64,000 nt of DNA from Acidipila rosea (GCF_004339725.1 NZ_SMGK01000007.1:1-64000); one strand, 5' to 3'; numbered from the stretch's first letter, positions 1 through 9,616 are shown. Program-made: numbers and translations. Notes: generated by a model not told the origin, from the sequence alone.

Positions 1-9
1 AATCTGCAT
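1..9 (-). CDS. Possible 5' end of a further minus-strand gene (cut by window edge)
   Basis: An ATG on the minus strand at 9-7 is followed by codons for Gln and Ile before the window ends. A perfect AAGGAGG ribosome-binding site lies at 25-19, nine bases upstream. Only three codons are visible, so nothing can be said about the product. It would be the next gene downstream of the beta-helix gene, in the same orientation. The rest of 1-195 shows no other gene. Confidence 0.35.
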
Positions 10-195
10 AGCGATGATCCTCCTTGTTAGAAGCTGCCTTCACGATCCTCCTGCTCAGGCAGGGGAATCAAGCGGCGGACCATCTCATTAGTCGGTACTC
101 GACTACCTGATGCCCATAGATTTTCGAAGGGAAAGGAGTGTGGCCTCTCTACCTTCACTGACGTGCATGAATCCCCGACAGATATTCCTGCGCTA

Positions 196-2565
196 TTAGA
201 GTGGCAGGCAGGTAATGTTGTATGCCTTCGAAGTGGCGGCCGGATAATTTTGTTTTTGACCCATCACGGCACTCCTCGGTCCACTTTTTAGAGAGGAATC
301 CAAACGCACAGAACAATCTTCTGATTTTTCTTGAGTGAGTAGTGATGATGCGGATGTGGTGTCACCATAGACCTTCATATCTGAAAAAGCCGTTTTGCGA
401 ATAAGTCCGATGGTGGGCGGCATAACTCTAATGTGTTGGGTAGCTCCTGAATCCGAATTATTCTTCAGGTGTATAGTCTGGTTTGATAGACCATTATGTT
501 CGTAGCCTCCCATGATGACAAACATCGCGTTAGGAAGCGAAGAGGATTGTCGGGCGGTAGCGCCTAGGATTTCTACTCGATTATGATCGAAAGTGAAGTT
601 AACATAGGCACAAGTACTAGGACCTCCTTCTCCACTTCCGATGCCGAATGCGGCGATACCATCGCTACTGCCTGCTGTATATCTGAAAGTTGCTTCATTG
701 TCGTAAACATGGACATCACTGATGGAGCATCCGTCAGGATTTACAAACTTCTGCTGGAAGCCAGAGAAGGATATAAAGTTAAAAGTGTTTCCTGACGAGA
801 ATAGGTGCGCGTCCACTTTAAGATTATGGATAGTTATATTGGAAAATGTGTTTGGCGTAGCTCTTGCGCCGGGGGAGAATCCAACACATCCTCCGGTGAC
901 GTTATAAATATCTAAATTTGATCCTGCAACTTCAATGAAACCACATGGAACATCTTTGGGGAAATTGCCAACTATTCTGCTATCGTGAATATTCATGCCA
1001 TCTGCAAAGGCGGAGATAAGGCCTCCTCCTTGTGAATTCCTCCATATCATAGTGTTATGAGCAAACTCAACTCCATTGATGATACTTCGCGTAGGACTCC
1101 CTGAGTCAGCGGGATTATAGACGCCGAACATAAAAGGCTGGAGAAGCGAGTCATAGTTTGCATAACTTGGAGGCACTCCAGCATCTGTGGAGTCGAAGGG
1201 GGCGAATGTGGAGTTAACGAAATTGATGTTGCCTTTACCTAACACACAATTACTGACACCCCCGGTACTCAAGGCGTCGGCCATTCCCGCGGGATTCATC
1301 CTGGAATCGAGGTTCCAGCCGATTCCTGCGAATTTAGCACTATTAACATGGAGATTTTCCGGACAGTTCGCATTAATAACGGTTGTTCCTATATCGGTAA
1401 AGTTGTCATAGGAGAAAGACACATTTGCGCTATAACCAGCATCGATTGCAACGTTCGAATAATTGGTGAAGTCAACGTCAACTACATCGATATTTGACGC
1501 ACTCGTGCTGATCGAGGGTCCCCTGAGCGCTAACAAGTAATTACCATAACTTGTCCCTTTACAGGATCTATAGCTGCAATCGCCCGTGATGGTTAGGTCT
1601 CGTATTTCGGTGTTATGAGCCCCTTTGTTGAAATCGGGGTTCGGTGCTCCGGACGAGAGATGCGACCTTGTGTCATAGGCCTGAATGGCGTTAGTGGGAA
1701 TGAAAAATGTTCCCCCGGTACCTGATGAGGCGGTGGGTCGCACGCTGGAGCCTACTGTAAAAGTGAGTGCTGATCGCTGTGCTTGGACGGGAAAAGTAGG
1801 GTGGATACAGTTCTTGCAGGATCCCAATCGCAATACTGCTGAAGGCACTGCCAAGGCAGGGTAGCCAGCTGCATATGTTCCACCTGTAGAAGCATAACTG
1901 ATGTCGGTAGGTGGCACCGTGTAGGAGCCGGGATCGGTGATTTTGAAGTGTAGGCCGCGATAAGACACAGTTGCGGAACAGGTAGCCTTCTTTGAATACT
2001 TCCCCCCATTGACACTGCAACTCCAGGTTCCTTGATATCCCGAACCTGGCCTTTCACTTGAAATGTATACTCCCACTGGAATACCGGCAGCACCATAAAA
2101 ATCTGTACTAGAGGGGAAGAGCCCGTAGATAGTGGTTAGCGGACATGTCATCCCGATCGGAGGACAGTAAAATGTTTTGAGAGTACCGAGAACTGGCTTT
2201 GTCGTTGTGATCGTCAAAATGTAGGGCGGGATTGAGCCCTCATAGGACCACTTAGCGATCGGAAAAGATATTCCGTTCGAACTTTTAAGGATAGTACTTC
2301 GTCGCCCTTGGCCTTTAACTATTTTATGGCTAGGGAGAAAGAGAGGGCTAGTGCTGCCAATTAAATAAGTTCCCTTCGGGATAAAAACGATGCTTCCGGG
2401 AGCATCCAAAATGCGCTGAATAGCAGCAGTGGAGTCTCGAGTACCTGTTGGGTCGAGATTTTGGCCTACTACAGCCGGTCCCAGTTGCAAAGCTAAAAAG
2501 TAAACGATAAGAACCGCTAAATTACCTTTCGATCGCCGTGCTCTGTATGGAAACATAGTTGACAC
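196..2565 (-). CDS. Secreted right-handed beta-helix (pectate-lyase-like) protein
   Basis: A 789-residue protein with a signal peptide at about residues 13-35 (hydrophobic run ending AVVGQ). A pectate_lyase_3/GH55-type N-terminus follows (LDPTGTRDSTAAIQ, then IVFIPKGTYLIGS), then a long region rich in Asn/Gly/Ser rungs typical of a parallel beta-helix. Several cysteine pairs in residues 130-340 suggest disulfides outside the cytoplasm. The start is GTG at 2565 with GCAGG eight bases upstream; an ATG three codons in is an alternative. It lies next to surface-glycan genes, so a role in trimming, epimerising or binding exopolysaccharide is plausible but unproven. The gene is visibly AT-richer than genes beyond 20 kb. 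Fold call is fairly secure; activity is not. Confidence 0.75.
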   Translation of the reverse strand: MSTMFPYRARRSKGNLAVLIVYFLALQLGPAVVGQNLDPTGTRDSTAAIQRILDAPGSIVFIPKGTYLIGSTSPLFLPSHKIVKGQGRRSTILKSSNGISFPIAKWSYEGSIPPYILTITTTKPVLGTLKTFYCPPIGMTCPLTTIYGLFPSSTDFYGAAGIPVGVYISSERPGSGYQGTWSCSVNGGKYSKKATCSATVSYRGLHFKITDPGSYTVPPTDISYASTGGTYAAGYPALAVPSAVLRLGSCKNCIHPTFPVQAQRSALTFTVGSSVRPTASSGTGGTFFIPTNAIQAYDTRSHLSSGAPNPDFNKGAHNTEIRDLTITGDCSYRSCKGTSYGNYLLALRGPSISTSASNIDVVDVDFTNYSNVAIDAGYSANVSFSYDNFTDIGTTVINANCPENLHVNSAKFAGIGWNLDSRMNPAGMADALSTGGVSNCVLGKGNINFVNSTFAPFDSTDAGVPPSYANYDSLLQPFMFGVYNPADSGSPTRSIINGVEFAHNTMIWRNSQGGGLISAFADGMNIHDSRIVGNFPKDVPCGFIEVAGSNLDIYNVTGGCVGFSPGARATPNTFSNITIHNLKVDAHLFSSGNTFNFISFSGFQQKFVNPDGCSISDVHVYDNEATFRYTAGSSDGIAAFGIGSGEGGPSTCAYVNFTFDHNRVEILGATARQSSSLPNAMFVIMGGYEHNGLSNQTIHLKNNSDSGATQHIRVMPPTIGLIRKTAFSDMKVYGDTTSASSLLTQEKSEDCSVRLDSSLKSGPRSAVMGQKQNYPAATSKAYNITCLPL

Positions 2566-2677
2566 ATTTTCTACCTGCCGATCTCATACGCCAAGGTTGG
2601 CTGCTGTATGAAGAGAGGTGATCGACCAACTCAACTTCCCTCATCAAGGCTAAATCGCGAGTTCACTTAGATGACCT

Positions 2678-2752
2678 TGGAGCGGGAGACGGGGATTGAA
2701 CCCGCAACCAACGGCTTGGGAAGCCGCTACTCTACCATTGAGCTACTCCCGC
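2678..2752 (-). tRNA. tRNA-Gly (anticodon CCC)
   Basis: The minus strand folds as a cloverleaf. The acceptor stem is GCGGGAG/CTCCCGC, the D arm starts at GCTCAATGGTAGAG, the anticodon stem has loop TTCCCAA (anticodon CCC, reading GGG glycine codons), and the T arm contains GGTTCAATCC. U73 is followed by an encoded CCA at 2680-2678. It sits between the acyltransferase and the beta-helix gene. No integrase or repeated 3' end was seen nearby. Confidence 0.96.
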
Positions 2753-2775
2753 TCTTCAAAACAATTATATACAAA

Positions 2776-3834
2776 TCAGGATGAAGCCAATGAAGTGGTC
2801 GTATCAAGCTCTTTTTCTATCTTTACTTGGCGCGCTTTCTGATGGCCCCATCGCATGATGGGCTCCTCATAGAGGCGGTACGATACCCACGCAAGTAGGA
2901 GAGACCCCGCGAGAGTTAATGGGGAAAGCACACGATTGTGATGGAAATGTATTGCGGTTCCGAAGCGATCTACAAGGGTAATTACCAGCGGATGATAAAG
3001 ATACAATCCGTAACTGATGAGACCAACAAAAGCTAGTAAGGGGTTGGAAAGAATTGCAGTCGCTGCTGAGTCGCGCTTTGTGGCTGCAAATACGAGAAAT
3101 AAACCAATCAGTGATATCAAGCTGTAACCGATGGAATTAAATACGACAGTGTTGGCCACCCGATCAAAGGCAGGAAAAAAGCAAAGCGATATGAAACTGC
3201 CTGTAGTCAGCAAGAGTGCTGGCATGGACCATGGCTGATATCGTTTGGTCCATACGGCGTCCTCCATAAGGACCGCCAGGAGACTTCCCATTACCAATCC
3301 ATCAAGCCTAAAAGGAGTGAGGAAAAATATAAACCAGAATGAGTGCGTGTAGGGCGTCACGACAGCACGTAGCAGTGGCTCTGCAAAGATGATGGCGACG
3401 GAAAGGTATATTAGACGTCGGCGACTCAGGAGTCGTACAGCTATAGGCCAGAAGAAGTAAAAGTGCTCTTCGACGGCCAGAGACCAGAGCACACCTAAGG
3501 ATGCGAATTGGCCACGGGCTAAGTACTCACCGATGTTAGCCCCGAAGAAAATATACAAGACTCCATAGTGTCGCCAAGGCAGATGATACAGAAGTGCGGC
3601 GCCAAGGAATGCTATTACCAGCGGCGGAAGGATTCGAGTTGCACGCTTGATATAGAACGGCTTCCAATAAGAAGCCGAATGGCGCTCTTTTCGCAGGATG
3701 CCTGTAATAAGAAATCCCGATAGGACAAAAAATAAATCTACCCCGATCCAGCCCCAACGAAATCCAAGGACATGGGTAGCTAAGACTAGCCCGATGGCTA
3801 GTGCACGGATTCCGTCAAGGCTTTTTATTCTCAT
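2776..3834 (-). CDS. Membrane acyltransferase 3 family protein (OafA/YrhL-like)
   Basis: A 352-residue polytopic membrane protein with the Acyl_transf_3 signature. It begins KSLDGIRALAIGLVLATH, where Arg and His match the family's conserved pair, and continues with GVDLFFVLSGFLITGIL near residue 35. About ten hydrophobic segments follow. Members transfer acetyl or other acyl groups onto sugars of O-antigen, exopolysaccharide or peptidoglycan from the membrane. It is last in the run WecG-GT2-GT-ligase-acyltransferase, 24 bp after the ligase gene, so acylation of the same glycan is the natural reading. Acyl donor and acceptor cannot be read from sequence. Confidence 0.88.
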   Translation of the reverse strand: MRIKSLDGIRALAIGLVLATHVLGFRWGWIGVDLFFVLSGFLITGILRKERHSASYWKPFYIKRATRILPPLVIAFLGAALLYHLPWRHYGVLYIFFGANIGEYLARGQFASLGVLWSLAVEEHFYFFWPIAVRLLSRRRLIYLSVAIIFAEPLLRAVVTPYTHSFWFIFFLTPFRLDGLVMGSLLAVLMEDAVWTKRYQPWSMPALLLTTGSFISLCFFPAFDRVANTVVFNSIGYSLISLIGLFLVFAATKRDSAATAILSNPLLAFVGLISYGLYLYHPLVITLVDRFGTAIHFHHNRVLSPLTLAGSLLLAWVSYRLYEEPIMRWGHQKARQVKIEKELDTTTSLASS

Positions 3835-3858
3835 GTAGGAAAACCGAATAGATCAAAA

Positions 3859-5190
3859 TCAGTTAGTGCTGCAAAGACTATTTACAGGCGACGCTTGGAT
3901 GGTGAACTGTTTGTCTGACAAGGTAGGGCTATAGGCAAGTATTGAACCTATTAGCGCCATCTGATAATAGTCCGGGCCATAGGTGACGCAATAACCGAAT
4001 ATCAAGAGCATGAGTGCGACCATGATCCGTCCCGGATTCTCTTGGCCTCGATTGTTGCTGTAGTTTAGCTTAAGTGACTGCCAGAATGTTCCCAAAAGAA
4101 GGACGATCACGAGAACTACCCCAGCTGCACCGAGCCTTGCCAGGGTGTCTACCAAATAATCATGGGATGACATATCCACTGTTGTTCCATTGCTCATGAC
4201 GCGTGGATTTGCCACTCCAAACGGAATGCCAAATATGTGAGAGATTGCGTCGGAGTTCTGCCAATTGGAGATGGTCCCCTGCCAGCTGTTGATGCGCCAG
4301 AGCATGGTGCCGTCGCTGGTGGCGGATAGGGTGAGAGCCTCCCGGAGCGCCGGTGCGATATTGGTAGTTAAGATAATTAAGAGTCCGACGCCGGTGGCTG
4401 CAACAATAACTATTGAATAGCGTCGAAAGTTTTTATCTTTGAGTCCAAGCCAGAAGATCGGGGCCATCAATCCCACCCACAGAGTGCGGTGTTGCAGAAG
4501 CACAACTGAGACGATGAGCACCAAAGGAGTTATTTGGGACCAGCGCGTTTGGGGGCGACGACTAAGATAAAAGCTTTCGATCAAAAAAGATTCAGCGACG
4601 GCAAGCGCGCAGATCGATGGTACAACCCGAAGGCCTCCTCCCGCGGACTCGTCCCCAGGAACTGCAAACATGGCAGAATTTGCGAGGCCAGTGCCAATCA
4701 TCCCCCATCGGCAAATGGCAATAACCATTATCCCGAATGTCATCCAACGGAGTGAGATGAGAATTTCGTTCCACTCTTCTTCGCCAATCACAAAACTCAG
4801 GACATAGAGCAGAACTGCAAATGTGTAAAACCAACCACGTGCTTCCTGTCCTGCTGGCTTGACCCCGACCTCCAAGGCGCCTCGCAGGGACTCTACGAAC
4901 GTTAAAATCATGCCAGATACAGCTAGGAAGCGTTTCCACTCAAGGAACTTAAAGTTAACTAGATACCGGACGGTTGCGGCAAGGAAAAGTACCGTGCAAA
5001 CGAGATCTTCAGGGTAAATATTGATGCCGAGTTGTAAGCCCTGGGATCCGGAAAGAGCGGTGGTAGTTAGAAACGTCACAACGAGGGCGCCTAACCCTAC
5101 TTTGAGTGAGCCCGCGGCCGCGCCTACGGCGTAGTACATAACCCAGGCCACCCCAAGGCCTACGGCGGCCATAATCAGCATGTTCAGCAT
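3859..5190 (-). CDS. O-antigen ligase/polymerase-like membrane protein (Wzy/WaaL type)
   Basis: A 443-residue protein of many hydrophobic segments (about ten to twelve) with a larger polar loop around residues 280-345, the topology of the Wzy_C/O-antigen ligase family. Such proteins polymerise repeat units or join glycan to a carrier at the periplasmic face. Sequence similarity in this family is weak, so the call rests on topology and neighbours. The ATG at 5190 has AAGGAG seven bases upstream and overlaps the end of the preceding glycosyltransferase by 7 bp, indicating co-translation. It could be polymerase or ligase; the two cannot be told apart here. Confidence 0.72.
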   Translation of the reverse strand: MLNMLIMAAVGLGVAWVMYYAVGAAAGSLKVGLGALVVTFLTTTALSGSQGLQLGINIYPEDLVCTVLFLAATVRYLVNFKFLEWKRFLAVSGMILTFVESLRGALEVGVKPAGQEARGWFYTFAVLLYVLSFVIGEEEWNEILISLRWMTFGIMVIAICRWGMIGTGLANSAMFAVPGDESAGGGLRVVPSICALAVAESFLIESFYLSRRPQTRWSQITPLVLIVSVVLLQHRTLWVGLMAPIFWLGLKDKNFRRYSIVIVAATGVGLLIILTTNIAPALREALTLSATSDGTMLWRINSWQGTISNWQNSDAISHIFGIPFGVANPRVMSNGTTVDMSSHDYLVDTLARLGAAGVVLVIVLLLGTFWQSLKLNYSNNRGQENPGRIMVALMLLIFGYCVTYGPDYYQMALIGSILAYSPTLSDKQFTIQASPVNSLCSTN

Positions 5191-6371
5191 GGATGGGTCT
5201 CCTTCTCGTCGAGTCTCATCGTGGGAACGGGGGCGTAGGCATAAGGTAAGCTGGTCGGAAGGCCTTTCTTAAGGCTCAGCGTAATCATCTCACCGACTTC
5301 ATTACAGGTTTTCAGGCGGCGGAGTTCCGGCGGCGCAAGGTGGCCATCGATGGCATCGATCAATGCGGCGTCGAAGCTCTTTTTATCGAGCGGGTCGAAT
5401 TGAGCTTCTGGTGGAACCAGTTCAGGGGCGCAGCCCGCGTATTTAGAACACAGAACCGGAAGCTCACATAGCATCGCTTCGTTAACTACCAGACCCCATA
5501 CATCCTCAAGGGTAGGGAAGATCATGAAGTCTGCCGCGTAATAGAGGTTACGAAGTTCGAGCGGCTTCAGCGCGCCCCGGAATTGAATATGCTTGAGGCC
5601 AAGCTCAGACGCGTAACCTTCGAGGAGCTTATGGTCCACCCCGCTGCCGGCGAAGACCAGCGTAAAATCGCGGCCTGTCTGCTGTACACGGGCGGCGCTC
5701 TCCAGCAGGTGCTTAAGCCCTTTGCGAGCGATGAGTTGACCTACGATCAAGGCGGCAGGCCTGGCGGGGAAGGATTCTGGTGACGAACGCTTGTCCTGAT
5801 AGAGTGTGTCGTCGACGCAGTTCTGTATCTGCAGGATGTTCTGTCTTTTCACGCCAATGGATTCGAGGTATTCGGTGGAGGTTGCGCCGTAGCTGATCCA
5901 GCGCTTTGCTCTGCCTGCTATGAAGGTGCGGAGTTGGCGTTTGAGGTTTGAGACGTCTTTTTCGGAGTGCATGGTGCCACCCCACCATATCCATACAGGG
6001 ACACGCGCTATTGCGCCGTAGGTCATGGCAAGCAGTGTCCGGACGCCCATTTCGTTAGCGATAACTACATCAGGACGGAAGCGCCCGAGATCCCAAATGG
6101 CCCCCAGGTTGAAGTGGATGAATTGCTGGTCCTGCACTCCACCGGTCTTGATCTTCTTCTTCGCGTTGAGTTTGAAGCTCCAGGTTTTCTTGATGCGCAG
6201 GTGAGGGTTGCGTGAAGAAGCTTCCTCCCAGGCGCGGTTACTCTCTGCCCCACCATGAAGTACAAGTACATCAAAACTGCGCGCGAGATATTCATATACC
6301 GGCAAACGGTAAGGTGCGACCACGTTGACCATGATGGCTAGCCTTCGTCGTGGTTCGTGCGCTTGGCTCAT
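5184..6371 (-). CDS. Glycosyltransferase family 4-like
   Basis: A GT-B glycosyltransferase of 395 residues. The C-terminal Glycos_transf_1 half is clear: VGQLIARKGLKHLLES, then a typical EDVWGLVVNEAMLCELPVL segment containing the donor-binding Glu motif. The reading frame stays open upstream to 6491, but that would overlap the GT2 gene by 86 bp. I chose the ATG at 6371 because GAGGATC lies just upstream and the protein then starts directly before the Rossmann strand RLAIMVNVVAPYR. It probably adds one sugar of the exopolysaccharide repeat unit; donor and linkage are unknown. Confidence 0.85.
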   Translation of the reverse strand: MSQAHEPRRRLAIMVNVVAPYRLPVYEYLARSFDVLVLHGGAESNRAWEEASSRNPHLRIKKTWSFKLNAKKKIKTGGVQDQQFIHFNLGAIWDLGRFRPDVVIANEMGVRTLLAMTYGAIARVPVWIWWGGTMHSEKDVSNLKRQLRTFIAGRAKRWISYGATSTEYLESIGVKRQNILQIQNCVDDTLYQDKRSSPESFPARPAALIVGQLIARKGLKHLLESAARVQQTGRDFTLVFAGSGVDHKLLEGYASELGLKHIQFRGALKPLELRNLYYAADFMIFPTLEDVWGLVVNEAMLCELPVLCSKYAGCAPELVPPEAQFDPLDKKSFDAALIDAIDGHLAPPELRRLKTCNEVGEMITLSLKKGLPTSLPYAYAPVPTMRLDEKETHPC

Positions 6372-6405
6372 GCCTAGAAGATCCTCTTCCGTAATATTGT
6401 TGAGT

Positions 6406-7248
6406 CTATTGAGGCTTAGACTGTGGTGCGATCGCCGTACGAAGGTAGGGCCATAGCCAGTATATAAACCAGAACGGACCAGCATGAGCACTGGTGAATG
6501 CCCGCCATTCCTGTAGGGGAAGGCCCTTTCTCTGCTGCATCGCCTTCAGGCGGGTGCTGAGAGTCAGCTCAGTGCTTCGCCATTTCGGTTGGCCAGGATT
6601 GCGAGCACAGGTGCCAACGGTTCCTGGTGCAACCACTACTTCAAATCCACAGCGGCGGGCACGAAGTCCGTAATCCATATCACCCATTGCATGGGAATAA
6701 GCGCTACTCATTGGCCCTGTGCGGTTATAAATTTCCCTGGGAATCAAAACGCAATTACCGTTCATGGTATCGCAGGAAACGGCGGCTTTACTCTCCGGCA
6801 CCAGACGGAAGCTGACTGGCTGGGTCCAACCTGCGCGATTTACACCTCCGTAGGTCAAATCTCCCGAGATTGGATCACGGGTTGCGCCCACGACAATAGC
6901 TTGATCTTGGAGCTGATCAACAATCGCAAGGAGTCGCGAGATCGCATCCGGATCGAGATGCGTATCGTCGTTTAGCCAGAGATAGTAGTCGGGGTCAGTC
7001 CGGGCCGCTTCTGCCATAGCAGCTCGCATGCCCCCGTTCCAAAAGAGTTGACCAGTGCCGCGGATCAAATGAACTTCGGGAAATTCAGCTCGTACTGCAT
7101 CCTCTGTTCCATCTGTGCTTCCGTCGTCGGTCAGGAAGATAGAGATGGATATCGAATGCAGATTGCTTTGGACCACCAGAGCGTGTAGAGCTGTGAGTGT
7201 TTTCTCCCGTCGATTAAAGCAGGTTAGAACCGCAGCTATATTTTTCAT
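6406..7248 (-). CDS. Glycosyltransferase family 2
   Basis: A 280-residue GT-A protein. The N-terminus is MKNIAAVLTCFNRREKTL. FLTDDGSTDGTEDAV carries the nucleotide-sugar-binding aspartates near residue 40, LFWNGGMRAAM follows, and WLNDDTHLDPDA near residue 95 is the metal-binding DxD region. FWNGGMR and the ND-DT motif resemble rhamnosyltransferase-like GT2 enzymes of capsule clusters, but the donor is not certain. It lies 119 bp downstream of the WecG/TagA gene and 34 bp ahead of the next glycosyltransferase, in one transcription direction. Confidence 0.88.
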   Translation of the reverse strand: MKNIAAVLTCFNRREKTLTALHALVVQSNLHSISISIFLTDDGSTDGTEDAVRAEFPEVHLIRGTGQLFWNGGMRAAMAEAARTDPDYYLWLNDDTHLDPDAISRLLAIVDQLQDQAIVVGATRDPISGDLTYGGVNRAGWTQPVSFRLVPESKAAVSCDTMNGNCVLIPREIYNRTGPMSSAYSHAMGDMDYGLRARRCGFEVVVAPGTVGTCARNPGQPKWRSTELTLSTRLKAMQQRKGLPLQEWRAFTSAHAGPFWFIYWLWPYLRTAIAPQSKPQ

Positions 7249-7367
7249 GTTCTGGCTGCACCTGGACTGAGACTGCGATCAATGCCTTCCTTTGGAACAC
7301 TTAGAGAACATATTGACCAATAATCTGGCAGCAAAGGGATTTGCAATGACATTCGAGCACTCCGCAT

Positions 7368-8201
7368 CTATTTGCAATCCTCAGCGGGTGCGGTAACAGT
7401 CGCTAGTTTCCTGCCTGAAAACAGGTGCCACAAACTGCACAAAACAAACTCGGTATTTGTGCTGATATAGCGGCCAGCCAGGCGGCGAGGTTCACAGGCC
7501 ATGCGGTAAGCCCATTCCAGTCCCGCGCGGCGAAGCATGGCGGGAGCGCGGCGCTGTGTACCAGCCGCAAGGTTGAACGCCTGACCCACTCCAAGGAGCG
7601 CCCTTGCGTTAATAAGATCTTGATGTTCAGCGATCCAGATTTCCTGTTTTGGGCATCCAAGCCCAACCCAAACATAATCAGGTTCAGTGGCATTGATCGT
7701 GGAACAGAGTTGCTCATCTTCTTCCGTGCTGAGTTGGCGAAACGGTGGACTCATGAATCCCGCAATCTGAAGACCATGGAAGCGTTCCTGAAGGCGAACT
7801 GCTGCCTGCTCTGCGACGCCAGGAGCGCCACCTAGAAAATAGTGGCGTCTGCCAAGAGGAACGCCAGCCTTGCAGAGTTCAATCATGAAATCAGGCCCGG
7901 GTATCCGCGATGCATTTCCTGCTCCTGCTGTGGAAGCACACCACACTAAGGGAGCCCCATCCGTAAAGACGCGGTTAAAACCCGAAATGCAGTTTCGGAA
8001 TTTCGCCTCCCGGTTGTGCAGCATTGCCATATGTACGTTCGCGAAGGCAACGGTGAGAGGGCGCACGCCTGCCGGTGTATGCAAAAGATCGTTTACGGCT
8101 GCAGCCATCTTTGTGACGTCTACTACAAAACCTAATGTCCGGATGCGCTTGGATGTATCCATGGATGCAGTTCTCACAAGGGTTCTGCAGTTTGGATGCA
8201 A
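7368..8201 (-). CDS. WecG/TagA/CpsF family glycosyltransferase
   Basis: A 277-residue member of the WecG/TagA/CpsF family (GT26), which adds a sugar to a lipid-linked acceptor early in glycan assembly. The signature TDGAPLVW (residue about 90) holds the conserved Asp; YFLGGAPGVAEQA and DYVWVGLGCPKQEIWI match the family's other blocks. The start is unclear: the ATG at 8201 is taken here, while the ATG at 8162 would give MDTSKRIRTLGF and is nearer the usual family N-terminus; neither has a good ribosome-binding site. It is the first gene of the leftward glycosyltransferase run and is divergent from gmd. Confidence 0.88.
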   Translation of the reverse strand: MHPNCRTLVRTASMDTSKRIRTLGFVVDVTKMAAAVNDLLHTPAGVRPLTVAFANVHMAMLHNREAKFRNCISGFNRVFTDGAPLVWCASTAGAGNASRIPGPDFMIELCKAGVPLGRRHYFLGGAPGVAEQAAVRLQERFHGLQIAGFMSPPFRQLSTEEDEQLCSTINATEPDYVWVGLGCPKQEIWIAEHQDLINARALLGVGQAFNLAAGTQRRAPAMLRRAGLEWAYRMACEPRRLAGRYISTNTEFVLCSLWHLFSGRKLATVTAPAEDCK

Positions 8202-8284
8202 GTGTATTTGCCCACGCTAGCTAGTGGACGCAATGGAAGACTCACAAGGAACTCTGACTGTATCTGAACTCTTCCGGACACAGT

Positions 8285-8299
8285 CAGCATGCTATGCTG
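8285..8299. promoter_or_regulatory. Palindrome, possible operator between wecG-like gene and gmd
   Basis: CAGCAT-GCT-ATGCTG is a perfect 6-bp inverted repeat with a 3-base centre. It ends four bases before a TTGACA hexamer in the 289-bp divergent intergenic region. Position and symmetry fit a regulator site; there is no direct evidence of binding. Confidence 0.3.
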
Positions 8300-8302
8300 A
8301 AT

Positions 8303-8331
8303 TTGACATTTCAAGGCAGATATCCAATTAA
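8303..8331 (+). promoter_or_regulatory. Candidate sigma70-type promoter toward gmd
   Basis: A perfect TTGACA at 8303-8308 is followed, after 17 bases, by AATTAA at 8326-8331, a poor match to TATAAT. It lies about 160 bp upstream of gmd. The perfect -35 and ideal spacing are in favour; the weak -10 and long leader are against. Confidence 0.3.
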
Positions 8332-8490
8332 ATCTCATAAAAGGTTGTGATATTAATTTGCCAGTTCCCCTAGTAGCCACATTGCATGTAGATTTATAGA
8401 AAAATCCTCTCCGACTTACGATGGACTCTAGTTTTCATTTGTTCGGGGCTTTTTACGATTTTAACACATACCCTTGCAGGAGCATATTGC

Positions 8491-9576
8491 TTGAAGAAAG
8501 CACTCATTACTGGAATTACGGGGCAGGACGGAGCCTACCTTGCAGAGTTTCTTCTGTCGAAGGGCTATGAGGTGCATGGCATCAAGCGCCGCACTTCACT
8601 TTTTAACACTCACCGGATCGAACACCTGTACGAGGATCCGCACGAGGAAAATCGGCGCCTCTTTTTGCATTACGGAGATCTGACTGATTCTTCGAGCCTC
8701 ATCCATGTAGTGGAAAAGACGCAGCCGGATGAGATCTACAACCTCGCTGCTCAGAGCCATGTCAAAGTATCCTTCGAGGAGCCAGAGTACACCGCTAATT
8801 CAGATGCTCTTGGACCACTACGTTTACTTGAGGCAATGCGCATCTTGGGACTTACAGAGAAAACGCGCTTCTATCAGGCATCAACTTCCGAACTGTATGG
8901 GCTGGTGCAGGAGATTCCGCAGACAGAACGTACTCCGTTTTATCCGCGTTCGCCCTATGGCGTGGCAAAGCTCTACGCTTACTGGATTACGGTCAACTAC
9001 CGCGAATCCTATGGCATGTATGCCTGCAACGGTATTCTTTTTAATCACGAATCTCCGAATCGCGGCGAAACATTTGTGACGAGAAAGATTACTCGTGCGC
9101 TTGCTCGAATCAAGGTGGGATTGCAGTCGCGTCTGTACCTTGGCAATCTGGATGCGAAGCGTGACTGGGGCCATGCGCGTGACTATGTGGAAATGCAATG
9201 GTTGATGCTGCAACAGAAGGAGGCTCGCGACTACGTAATTGCGACAGGAGAGCAATACAGTGTGCGCGATTTCGTCACTATCGCTGCCGAGCACCTCGAC
9301 ATTCACGTTCGCTGGGAGGGTCACGGTATTGATGAAAAGGGGTATGACCAGAATGGCAATCTTCTCGTTTCAATCGATCCGCGATACTTCCGTCCTGCAG
9401 AAGTAGAAACGTTGCTGGGTGATCCATCGAAGGCGCGTGAGGAATTGGGCTGGACGCCGCGCATAACCTTCCGTGAACTTGTAGAAGAGATGGTCTCGGA
9501 AGATCTCAAATCCGCGGAGCGGGATGCCCTTGTGAAGCAACATGGCTACCAGACTTTCAGCTTCCACGAACTGTAA
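8491..9576 (+). CDS. gmd: GDP-mannose 4,6-dehydratase
   Basis: A 361-residue SDR enzyme converting GDP-D-mannose to GDP-4-keto-6-deoxy-D-mannose, the first step to GDP-L-fucose and GDP-D-rhamnose. The Rossmann motif [18 protein letters not shown] is at the N-terminus. [15 protein letters not shown] and the catalytic Tyr/Lys pair in [12 protein letters not shown] follow, and [16 protein letters not shown] is highly typical of Gmd. Length matches the family. The start is TTG at 8491, supported by GCAGGAG at 8476-8482. It is followed after 40 bp by fcl, so the product is probably GDP-fucose for the surrounding glycan locus. Confidence 0.97.
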   Translation: MKKALITGITGQDGAYLAEFLLSKGYEVHGIKRRTSLFNTHRIEHLYEDPHEENRRLFLHYGDLTDSSSLIHVVEKTQPDEIYNLAAQSHVKVSFEEPEYTANSDALGPLRLLEAMRILGLTEKTRFYQASTSELYGLVQEIPQTERTPFYPRSPYGVAKLYAYWITVNYRESYGMYACNGILFNHESPNRGETFVTRKITRALARIKVGLQSRLYLGNLDAKRDWGHARDYVEMQWLMLQQKEARDYVIATGEQYSVRDFVTIAAEHLDIHVRWEGHGIDEKGYDQNGNLLVSIDPRYFRPAEVETLLGDPSKAREELGWTPRITFRELVEEMVSEDLKSAERDALVKQHGYQTFSFHEL

Positions 9577-9616
9577 ACTTTCAGACGCAAATATAGAAGC
9601 GAGGACGATTTCCAAG

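Noticed and set aside
2678..2752. tRNA-Gly as an attachment site of an integrated element
   Set aside because: No integrase, no direct repeat of the tRNA 3' end and no mobile genes were found in the window.
6372..6491. Extended N-terminus of the glycosyltransferase at 5184-6371
   Set aside because: It would overlap the GT2 gene by 86 bp and adds no conserved sequence; the ATG at 6371 has a ribosome-binding site.
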